Assembly: GCA_964348615.1 (NCBI GenBank)
Contig: CAYGDE010000020.1
Span: 1-10,914 of the forward strand
Length of the DNA stretch: 10,914 nt
DNA from: DATIHT01 sp964348615
GTDB taxonomy: Bacteria; Patescibacteriota; Microgenomatia; Curtissbacterales; GWA2-41-24
Reading direction: 5' to 3'
Below the pieces are notes generated by a model, which worked only from the letters and a program-made list of their open reading frames with translations, was not told where the DNA came from and ran no database searches. The translations under genes and the position numbers were made by a program. Positions 5,598 through 10,914 of the stretch are shown piece by piece (the first letter of the stretch is position 1; each line of letters begins with the position of its first letter).

Positions 5598-6368
5598 ATG
5601 AAAATTAAATTTTTAGGCACTTCTGCAGCATGGCCTCTTCCTCGCTTGGGCTGCAAATGTAATATTTGCACATCCAAAGACCCTAAAGACACAAGAGGCA
5701 GAACCCAGGTATTAATAGACGGAAAAGTTCTTATAGATGCCGGGCCAGACACGTACAGCCATTTAAAAAATGAGGACATTTCTAAACTCGAAGCAATACT
5801 TATTTCGCACGAACACCCAGACCATATTCTTGGCCTATGGGACCTTCCACATATCTACGGAAGAAACGAAACAGGAGTGAATAAAATTAACCTCTATGTC
5901 ACAAAGCCTGTGCTTGCAGGAATAAGAAGAGTTTTTAATAGAGATTTCGGGCCGATAAAACCAATTATAGTGGCAGAAAATCAGCCATTTTCAATCGCAA
6001 ATGCAAAAGTAACATATGTGCCAGTAGTCCACGGCAAAACTCCGGCCTTTGCCGTAAAATATAAAGATGGCAAAATATTTACCTATATTCCAGACTTCAA
6101 CAGAATCTTACCTTCGCAGCAAACAATAATCCGCCATTCTCACGTTCTTGCCCTAGACGGTTCATCCTTAGCCAAAATCGGTCAGGGCCCAGGCCATATC
6201 TCAATAAAAGACGGGATAGTTATTGGAAAAAATTTAAAAGCGAAAAAAGTTTACTTTATCCATATCGGACACAAAACGGATACCCATCAAGAATTGGAAA
6301 ATTTTCTAAAACAAAATTCAGGGCCAAATTTCCATACAGCGTTTGATGGGCTTACAATTGACATCTGA
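5598..6368 (+). CDS. MBL-fold metallo-hydrolase, PhnP-like cyclic phosphodiesterase family
   Basis: This 256-residue cytoplasmic protein has a metallo-beta-lactamase fold of the PhnP/RNase Z-like branch. FLGTSAAWPLP (5-15) is followed by GCKCNIC (18-24), the PhnP-type cysteine cluster that builds a structural zinc site. LIDAGPD (45-51) precedes the metal motif HEHPDH (71-76). Further likely ligands are H145 in VVHGK, D166 in YIPDFN, H200 in GPGHISI, and H222 and H225 in FIHIGH. Known relatives hydrolyse cyclic phosphodiesters, such as 5-phosphoribosyl 1,2-cyclic phosphate. No phosphonate genes are nearby, so the substrate here is probably different. The ATG start lacks a Shine-Dalgarno site and sits 8 nt behind TATAAT. 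The gene is divergent from tRNA-Leu(TAG) and followed after 25 bp by the metalloprotease gene. Confidence 0.85.
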   Translation: MKIKFLGTSAAWPLPRLGCKCNICTSKDPKDTRGRTQVLIDGKVLIDAGPDTYSHLKNEDISKLEAILISHEHPDHILGLWDLPHIYGRNETGVNKINLYVTKPVLAGIRRVFNRDFGPIKPIIVAENQPFSIANAKVTYVPVVHGKTPAFAVKYKDGKIFTYIPDFNRILPSQQTIIRHSHVLALDGSSLAKIGQGPGHISIKDGIVIGKNLKAKKVYFIHIGHKTDTHQELENFLKQNSGPNFHTAFDGLTIDI

Positions 6369-6393
6369 CACAAAACTATAGACAATTATCGCC

Positions 6394-8001
6394 ATGGCTA
6401 ATGAATTTGAACCTGTAAAAACACCAGAACATCAAAGTAGCACGCAAAACCCCAAAGACCAAAGGATCAGACAAGGAATCAGTAGATTACTAAGGGATTC
6501 ATACTATCCGGCTCTAGGTATCTTAACTGGTTTTGTGGTAGGCGGAGGTGCAGCAATTTATGCGCAACAAAAAAATTATGACGATCTATTTGGTAAACCA
6601 AGCCACCAAAAACTTCGTTTAGATGAAATCGACCAAGGCCAACCACAACTCGTAGACGAAAGGGATCTGCAATACCAAATTATACGCTATCAGAGTCAAA
6701 CAAATTCTTTAAATTTAGCTTTTTATGAACTTGCAAAACGTGAGGCCCTGCAAAAATCCATTCCAGAGTTTCGTCAAGTAGCTCTCGAACACCTTATCGA
6801 AGGCGCAATTATCGTAAACGAAGCAAATAACCAAAAAATCGTTAAGATTGTCAAATCAGACGAGGAAGTTGCAAAGATTGCAATCGGAGAAGTTGAGTAC
6901 AACTTAAATAATCTATTTGAATTCCATCAAGCATTTGCACTAATCGACAATAAATTAAAAATTGCAGGTATTCAATGGGACCTAAAACAAAACCACAACC
7001 ATACCCAGAAAGAATCTGAACAATTAAAAGAGGCGCTTCTTGAATATTCCCTGAATGAGTCCGCGCTTCTTTGGCTTAAAAACCAGAAGTTAGCAATCGG
7101 ATTCATACAAAATAGTACCTTGTTGGTTGACACAGATGACCTTGCAACTCTGGCAAGGCTTTTAATGTTTTGCAAAGAAAACGATTTCGGTATTCCACAC
7201 ATCCTATTTGCAGGAACCAACCAATATGGTGGCCAATACTTCTCTAAAGGACCCTCAATAAGCAGGGATACTGCGGTGGACTATACGTTATCAGGAGATA
7301 TCGACTCGCTAATCCATGAAATCGGCCACCATATTTCATTCATCAATAAGGAACATTCATTGGAAAAATTTACAATGCTAATGGATGAAATTGAAAAAAA
7401 ACATCTCCCCAAAGTCAAGGATAGAAATAATTTATGGTTTTTTGCAGAACCGCGGGTGGAACAATATGCCTATTTATTCGCCTACTATTTCGAAAGCGGC
7501 GAATTGATGCAAAAAGAAATATCGGACTTGCAAAATTCCGATCCAGCAGCTGCCGAAATTGTTGCTACCCAGTTCGCCTTCTTTAAAGATTTATTCAAAG
7601 GGAAAACTTACGCGAGAAATGGCCTTACCAACCAAGACCTGACACCTAAAGTTGAAAAACCCCAAAAATACGAAGTGGGCCAAAGTGTAAGAATTTCCGA
7701 CCTAAACAAAGAGCACCCGGGAATAATTTTAAGAAATGAACTAGCTGGCCCGATTGAAAAAAACATGCCTGCTGTCTTTAATCGGGACAGAGTAAAACTT
7801 TTAAGTGGCCCATTTGTGACACTCGAATCACGCTGGGATGAAAGCCAAGGGAAAAACGTTAATTCTGAAGTAGCTTGGTGGTATGTATCGATTGAATTTC
7901 AAACCCTTGATTCATACAGTCAAGTTGGACATTTAGGTTATCAAAAAACAGAAGGATTTATTCGTCAGGAATACTTAGGCAATGTTGTAGATGTAAAGTA
8001 A
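6394..8001 (+). CDS. Membrane-anchored HExxH zinc metalloprotease with SH3-like C-terminal domain
   Basis: This 535-residue protein starts with a polar, disordered cytoplasmic tail (1-35), then one membrane segment (about 38-57, GILTGFVVGGGAAIYA), leaving the rest outside the cell. Residues 90-300 are mostly helical and unrecognised. LIHEIGHH (306-313) is a zincin active site, with H308 and H312 as zinc ligands and E309 as catalytic base. VEQYAYLFAYYF (355-366) is a helix shaped like the third-ligand helix of gluzincins, with E356 the best candidate ligand. After a linker, residues 425-530 look like a bacterial SH3 domain: QSVRISD, VKLLSGPF, EVAWWYVS, then GFIRQEYL. Such domains often bind cell wall, fitting the peptidoglycan genes upstream. 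The ATG at 6394 has no ribosome site; GACAAT 7 nt upstream is a weak -10 candidate. The protein substrate is unknown. Confidence 0.75.
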   Translation: MANEFEPVKTPEHQSSTQNPKDQRIRQGISRLLRDSYYPALGILTGFVVGGGAAIYAQQKNYDDLFGKPSHQKLRLDEIDQGQPQLVDERDLQYQIIRYQSQTNSLNLAFYELAKREALQKSIPEFRQVALEHLIEGAIIVNEANNQKIVKIVKSDEEVAKIAIGEVEYNLNNLFEFHQAFALIDNKLKIAGIQWDLKQNHNHTQKESEQLKEALLEYSLNESALLWLKNQKLAIGFIQNSTLLVDTDDLATLARLLMFCKENDFGIPHILFAGTNQYGGQYFSKGPSISRDTAVDYTLSGDIDSLIHEIGHHISFINKEHSLEKFTMLMDEIEKKHLPKVKDRNNLWFFAEPRVEQYAYLFAYYFESGELMQKEISDLQNSDPAAAEIVATQFAFFKDLFKGKTYARNGLTNQDLTPKVEKPQKYEVGQSVRISDLNKEHPGIILRNELAGPIEKNMPAVFNRDRVKLLSGPFVTLESRWDESQGKNVNSEVAWWYVSIEFQTLDSYSQVGHLGYQKTEGFIRQEYLGNVVDVK

Positions 8002-8026
8002 GTTGCTTCAAAATACTTCATAGTTG

Positions 8027-8032
8027 TAAAGT
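8027..8032 (+). promoter_or_regulatory. Weak -10-like TAAAGT before the three-gene run
   Basis: TAAAGT (4 of 6 matches to TATAAT) ends exactly 7 nt before the ATG at 8040, the spacing seen at murT and at 1706. It is proposed mainly on position, since the sequence match alone is poor. The upstream metalloprotease gene ends only 38 bp earlier, so read-through is also possible. Confidence 0.25.
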
Positions 8033-8039
8033 TAAACTA

Positions 8040-8894
8040 ATGCCTCTCGAAAAGTTAATAGTAAACGATAAATGGTTCATGGTTTTGACAGTGGCCTTGT
8101 CTTTTTTTGTCTTTACACTAATCACTAGTCGCTACGCACAAGTTACCGCTCAATCTCCATCCCCATCGCAAGCATCAACTCTTGACAAAGCGCAAGCCGA
8201 TTACAATTTCCAATATGCCCTGTACAATGAAACGCACACAAGTTACAAAACCGCCAAAGCCCAGTATCTTTCCTTCCAAACAGCAGTATCCAAAAACGAT
8301 GCTTTCACAAAAACAAAAGACTATTTGGTTCAAGTCGACAACCTATATCTTAGTTTTTTCGCACTTGTTCAAGAAAATGCCAACAATATTAATTGGGAAC
8401 AGTCAACACAGCAAAGCCAACTGGTTACAGATCTTCTAAAGGGGGAATCTGATTATTTTAAAGCCCATATTCAAAGCCTCCAAAACACTAAAACCCTAGA
8501 AGAACTGCCTCCGCTTTCCAAGGACCTTAAAAAACATATCGAAGATACTACCCAACCCAAACTTAATAAAGTTATTGCAATTTTAACTGTTGCCCAAACA
8601 GAAAGCTCACTTTCCGATTTCAATTCGCTTTCTGCCATTTTGGACAGGGTAGTAGTATTTAAACTCCGGGCAGGGGAAACAAAATCAATTCTGGCTAACT
8701 GGTCTTCGGAAATAAAGGATATAAAAGACAAAACAAATATAGGCCTTGATCAAGCAAAAGAAGAATTATCAAAAAATCCACAAGAAACAATGTCGGAAGG
8801 TAATTTAGACAACGTATCCCAAAATACCCAAAAAGCACAAACCGAACTTAAAAGGTCAAAAGCGCTTTTTGAGGAACTTATAAGGATCTTATGA
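8040..8894 (+). CDS. Secreted helical protein of unknown function
   Basis: This is a 284-residue protein with an N-terminal signal or anchor (hydrophobic residues 13-29) and a possible signal peptidase site around VTAQS (35-39), followed by a Ser/Pro/Gln linker. The rest is almost wholly alpha-helical, rich in Gln, Lys, Ser and Asn, with heptad-like stretches (49-115, 128-156, 225-284) and no cysteine. I do not recognise a family or any catalytic motif. A scaffolding or adhesin-like envelope role would fit the composition but is inference. Its TGA stop overlaps the next gene's ATG in ATGA (8891-8894), so the two are translationally coupled and probably act together. Confidence 0.75.
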   Translation: MPLEKLIVNDKWFMVLTVALSFFVFTLITSRYAQVTAQSPSPSQASTLDKAQADYNFQYALYNETHTSYKTAKAQYLSFQTAVSKNDAFTKTKDYLVQVDNLYLSFFALVQENANNINWEQSTQQSQLVTDLLKGESDYFKAHIQSLQNTKTLEELPPLSKDLKKHIEDTTQPKLNKVIAILTVAQTESSLSDFNSLSAILDRVVVFKLRAGETKSILANWSSEIKDIKDKTNIGLDQAKEELSKNPQETMSEGNLDNVSQNTQKAQTELKRSKALFEELIRIL

Positions 8895-9277
8895 GCGAAA
8901 TAGCAAAATACCAAACACAAGAGGAAAAGTTAGAAGAAGAACAAAAATCTGCTCAAAGGTTAATAAACGCCAAAGCAAAACTGGCAAGCCTTTTGTTATT
9001 TTTGAAAAAACCTAAAATTATTGCGGTCTTTGTCCTTGTTTTAACATTGGTTATTTTAATTTTGGCACTAAATTTAAAATCTCAAAAAACCGAAGAAGAG
9101 CCAACAGTTGCAAATACACCCAAATTTACTCCAAGCGCCGAACCCTCTCAGGACACTTCAACAGCAGCCATTTCCAAAAAAGTGCAAGAGCACAATAGCA
9201 ATTTAGACAACCTAATAAACTTCCCCGAAAAACTAAACTATCCTATAGTAGACCTTGATATTGACTTCGAAAAGTAG
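8891..9277 (+). CDS. Single-pass membrane protein of unknown function
   Basis: This 128-residue protein has a charged, coiled-coil-like N-terminal part (1-40, with EEKLEEEQKSAQRL at 11-24) and one strong membrane helix (about 43-62). A Pro/Thr/Ser-rich linker follows (68-92), then a short C-terminal region ending in an acidic tail (LDIDFEK, 122-128). The positive KK-P-K cluster at 39-42 before the helix suggests the N-terminus is cytoplasmic and the tail is outside. The start overlaps the previous stop as ATGA, with AAGGAT at 8882-8887 as ribosome site. This topology suggests it links the exported partner encoded just upstream to a cytoplasmic one, but no function is known. Confidence 0.75.
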   Translation: MSEIAKYQTQEEKLEEEQKSAQRLINAKAKLASLLLFLKKPKIIAVFVLVLTLVILILALNLKSQKTEEEPTVANTPKFTPSAEPSQDTSTAAISKKVQEHNSNLDNLINFPEKLNYPIVDLDIDFEK

Positions 9278-9307
9278 TAAAATCAACCGGAAATAACCAA
9301 ACTCTTG

Positions 9308-9901
9308 ATGCAGCCAGCAAAAACCATAAAATCAGCAGCCAAAGTTGGCTGGGACACATTTGAAGATTTAGGCGCAAGCACCGCAAAACCCTTAATCGGG
9401 GAAACTTTCAAGCAATTTGATGCCTTGTTTGGGTCTCCTTTTGGTGCAAAACCAAAAGAACTCGCCCATGATGACCTAAAGCGGGCCAGAGAAAAAAAAG
9501 AACTGGAAGAAAAGCAAAAGGAAGACGAAAAAAAATCCAAAGAACACATTGCCCATATTCAACATTCCTACAGTGAATTTAGCCAACAGCAAGCCCGTGA
9601 GCAAAAACCCTTGCAGCAAGAAATGGCTGCGCTTACCCAAGAAGTGGTACAACTGGCAAAAGCAGCGGGTATCGAAACCAAAGTCCACCTAGAACAAGCA
9701 CCGAAAAAAATTGGTATTTTGCATCTTAGAAGATTAACTGCAATCATAAAAACACTGCGCTTAAAAGCCGACGAGGCAAAAAGTGGTTCAGAACTTGTTT
9801 CCCAAAGACAAAACGCCAAAAAGGGAACTGGTATGATGGCATGGGTTTCCGGCAAACAAATGAAAATCCACGAACAGGGAACACTGCAGCTACAAGGATA
9901 A
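9308..9901 (+). CDS. Coiled-coil protein, possibly DUF5660-type
   Basis: This is a 197-residue soluble protein. The N-terminal part (1-50) is followed by a highly charged coiled coil (about 51-105, including KKELEEKQKEDEKK at 63-76). A second helical region contains LHLRRLTAIIKTLR (138-151). The C-terminus has a Lys/Gly-rich segment ending MKIHEQGTLQLQG (185-197). The arrangement of a charged coiled coil, a 'helix-SGSEL-basic' region and a short beta-like end recalls DUF5660 proteins of Microgenomates; that match is from memory and tentative. A TTG precedes the chosen ATG by one codon (9305), and the ATG is preferred. It lies 30 bp after the membrane protein and probably belongs to the same transcript. 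Its last 12 bp overlap a small ORF on the other strand. Confidence 0.7.
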   Translation: MQPAKTIKSAAKVGWDTFEDLGASTAKPLIGETFKQFDALFGSPFGAKPKELAHDDLKRAREKKELEEKQKEDEKKSKEHIAHIQHSYSEFSQQQAREQKPLQQEMAALTQEVVQLAKAAGIETKVHLEQAPKKIGILHLRRLTAIIKTLRLKADEAKSGSELVSQRQNAKKGTGMMAWVSGKQMKIHEQGTLQLQG

Positions 9902-10003
9902 AATTCTCATTACCAAATCCTCTGGAAGCAGAAGAGGAAAAACAAACTGTCCAAAAAGTTTAATTCGGGTGGGCTCAACTCGACCTGGCAAAAGCCTAAC
10001 CAT
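9890..10003 (-). CDS. Candidate 37-residue small protein
   Basis: On the minus strand an ATG at 10003 opens 37 sense codons ending in TAG at 9890-9892. A purine-rich AAGGGA (10013-10008) lies 4 nt upstream as a possible ribosome site. The peptide begins with a basic part (MVRLLPGRVEPTRIKLF) and ends with a hydrophobic, proline-containing stretch (FVFPLLLPEDLVMRILSL), an unusually protein-like composition for a chance ORF. It starts 28 bp after the stop of the gene at 10032-10553 on the same strand, as a second gene of a transcript would. Its end overlaps the convergent coiled-coil gene by 12 bp. I do not recognise the family; the antisense frame is also open, so chance remains possible. Confidence 0.45.
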   Translation of the reverse strand: MVRLLPGRVEPTRIKLFGQFVFPLLLPEDLVMRILSL

Positions 10004-10031
10004 TTCTTCCCTTTAAAAACATCAATTAACA

Positions 10032-10553
10032 TTAAGGTTTCCAAGAAAGAACAACATTAGAAGCAGCTCTGTATTCTTGGGTACTGACAACACTTGCCCG
10101 CCTAATTTCTTCTGTTAATTTCACAATTTCCCTAGAAGATTCCCTTAGTAAATAAGGCCAAGTAGAAGTAGGTTCTTTTTTATTTCTTGGGAGCTGTAAA
10201 CCAGCAATATGACGTAGAGGATTACCTTCCATATCTAATTCCACACCATAAATATATAAACCTCCAAAAAGATTCCCAATCGATTTAATTACACCTTCTG
10301 AGTCTTGAACTATATCCTGATCTACTATCATAAATATTCTTCTATCAACCTGGTCTTTAAGTCCAATACTTTGTGCACCATTCGTTGGTTTCTCAGCTTT
10401 TACCAAAGACCGCCACGCTGGATACTGTAAAAAATTAACTTCCCCCTCACGAACTCGAAGTAATGCAACCTGAACTAATTCCTGTAAAGCTTTACCTAAC
10501 TCTCCTTTAGCGTTTAAATGTGAATCTTCTTGTTCCGATTCTTTTCTAATCAT
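10032..10553 (-). CDS. Hypothetical protein, start placed downstream of tRNA-Val
   Basis: This is a 173-residue cytoplasmic protein with no signal peptide or membrane segment. It starts MIRKESEQEDS, has a helical segment (ELGKALQELVQVALLRVR, about 18-35), then a mixed alpha/beta core with RRIFMIVDQDIV (71-82) and FGGLYIYGVELD (95-106), and a helical C-terminus. No known motif is recognised. The open frame could be extended to 10625, but those extra residues are translated tRNA-Val sequence, so the ATG at 10553 is the sensible start. The tRNA lies 24 bp upstream on the same strand, so the gene may be read from the tRNA transcript. No clear ribosome site is seen. Confidence 0.6.
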   Translation of the reverse strand: MIRKESEQEDSHLNAKGELGKALQELVQVALLRVREGEVNFLQYPAWRSLVKAEKPTNGAQSIGLKDQVDRRIFMIVDQDIVQDSEGVIKSIGNLFGGLYIYGVELDMEGNPLRHIAGLQLPRNKKEPTSTWPYLLRESSREIVKLTEEIRRASVVSTQEYRAASNVVLSWKP

Positions 10554-10574
10554 AATATTAAAGCAAAGAATAAA

Positions 10575-10651
10575 TGGTGGAGTTGACAGGATTCGAACCT
10601 GTGACCTTGTCGATGTCAACGACACGCTCTAACCAACTGAGCTACAACTCC
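10575..10651 (-). tRNA. tRNA-Val (anticodon GAC), CCA encoded
   Basis: On the minus strand the acceptor GGAGTTG (10651-10645) pairs with CAACTCC (10585-10579), with A at 10578 as discriminator. CCA is encoded at 10577-10575. The anticodon arm TGTCG-TTGACAT-CGACA gives GAC, reading GTC/GTT as valine. The T arm ACAGG-TTCGAAT-CCTGT is perfect. It is the only one of the six intact tRNA genes in the window that carries a genomic CCA. Its first 10 bases also serve as the end of the upstream coding frame. Confidence 0.95.
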
Positions 10652-10914
10652 GAATTATTTATTCTATCAAAAAAAATATTAGCCAGCGCCAACAATTCCC
10701 TTTTTATGGAAACGTCATAATATCTTACGGCACAAACACCGTGATAATTTTCGTATGTTGGTTTCCCGATGGTTCTTTTATCAACAGGCGCTATTTTAAA
10801 ATATTCTGCGCCGATTTCCAAATTTGAAGACCAAAATTCCAACTCTTTTACAACATCTTGATCCGATCTTAAATGCAAATAGATTCTCAATTTATCTTTA
10901 TTAAGACCGTATAT
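10642..10914 (-). CDS. Partial CDS, C-terminal part of a Patescibacteria LAGLIDADG/HTH-like protein
   Basis: The frame is open from the window edge to TAG at 10642, so 90 residues of a longer protein are visible and the true start is outside. A TTG at 10888-10890 is available but the residues before it (IYGLNKDK) continue the same pattern, so it is unlikely to be the start. Visible segments are LRIYLHLRSDQD, VVKELEFWSSNL and NYHGVCAVRYYDV, ending in a helix LLALANIFFDR. From memory, this pattern (hydrophobic-LR-DQD, then FWS, then the G-C-V-Y-D strand) recurs in Patescibacteria proteins annotated as helix-turn-helix or LAGLIDADG homing-endonuclease-like. The catalytic part would lie off the window. 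The stop codon uses bases 8-10 of tRNA-Val. Confidence 0.6.
   Translation of the reverse strand: MYGLNKDKLRIYLHLRSDQDVVKELEFWSSNLEIGAEYFKIAPVDKRTIGKPTYENYHGVCAVRYYDVSIKRELLALANIFFDRINNSEL

Noticed and set aside
9476..9855. Two minus-strand frames inside the coiled-coil gene
   Set aside because: Both are shadows; their Phe/Cys/Ser-rich products mirror Lys/Glu/Gln codons of the + strand gene and have no independent support.
10554..10625. N-terminal extension of the hypothetical gene at 10032-10553
   Set aside because: The extra residues (MSLTSTRSQVRILSTPP...) are the well-known translation of a tRNA T arm and acceptor, so the start was moved to the ATG at 10553.

Overview
The window looks like chromosomal DNA from an uncultivated Patescibacteria/CPR bacterium, most likely a Microgenomates-type lineage. 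The base composition is AT-rich and gene spacing is tight. Several genes have a TATAAT-like box only 6-8 nt before the start codon. Many proteins are short, single-pass membrane or secreted proteins of unknown function, and one secreted protein opens with an 'RGF' motif followed by a hydrophobic stretch. Both TGA and TAG end genes, so the standard bacterial code fits and the TGA=Gly code of Gracilibacteria does not. The lineage call is inference from style and remembered families, not from a marker gene.

Layout. Bases 1-459 hold a + strand tRNA cluster: Leu(CAG), Leu(GAG), a tRNA-like remnant, Val(TAC) and Phe(GAA). Bases 460-670 have no secure gene, only a promoter-like box and an interrupted short reading frame. 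A large acidic secreted protein runs on the minus strand (675-1706). Divergent from it on the + strand is a cell-wall block: a membrane-anchored lysozyme-like protein (1789-2403), then murT (2445-3839) overlapping gatD (3824-4561). MurT/GatD amidates the D-Glu of lipid II. Facing gatD on the minus strand is a SAM-methyltransferase-like protein (4567-5409), then tRNA-Leu(TAG) (5484-5564). A palindromic -10 element separates that tRNA from a divergent PhnP-like metallo-beta-lactamase-fold hydrolase (5598-6368).

Next on the + strand come a membrane-anchored HExxH metalloprotease with a probable SH3-like C-terminus (6394-8001) and a run of three genes of unknown function. These are a secreted helical protein (8040-8894), a one-pass membrane protein coupled to it through an ATGA overlap (8891-9277), and a coiled-coil protein possibly of the DUF5660 type (9308-9901). 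The right end, on the minus strand, has a partial gene cut by the window edge whose stop codon lies inside tRNA-Val(GAC). After it come that tRNA, a hypothetical gene (10032-10553) and an unlisted 37-codon small ORF (9890-10003).

How the genes fit together. MurT/GatD, the lysozyme-like enzyme and the SH3-bearing metalloprotease all point to construction and remodelling of a peptidoglycan envelope. The three-gene run is probably one transcription unit with an envelope-linked role that the sequence does not reveal. Four Leu/Val tRNA genes plus the remnant suggest local tRNA duplication and decay. I see no CRISPR array, insertion sequence, prophage or rRNA.
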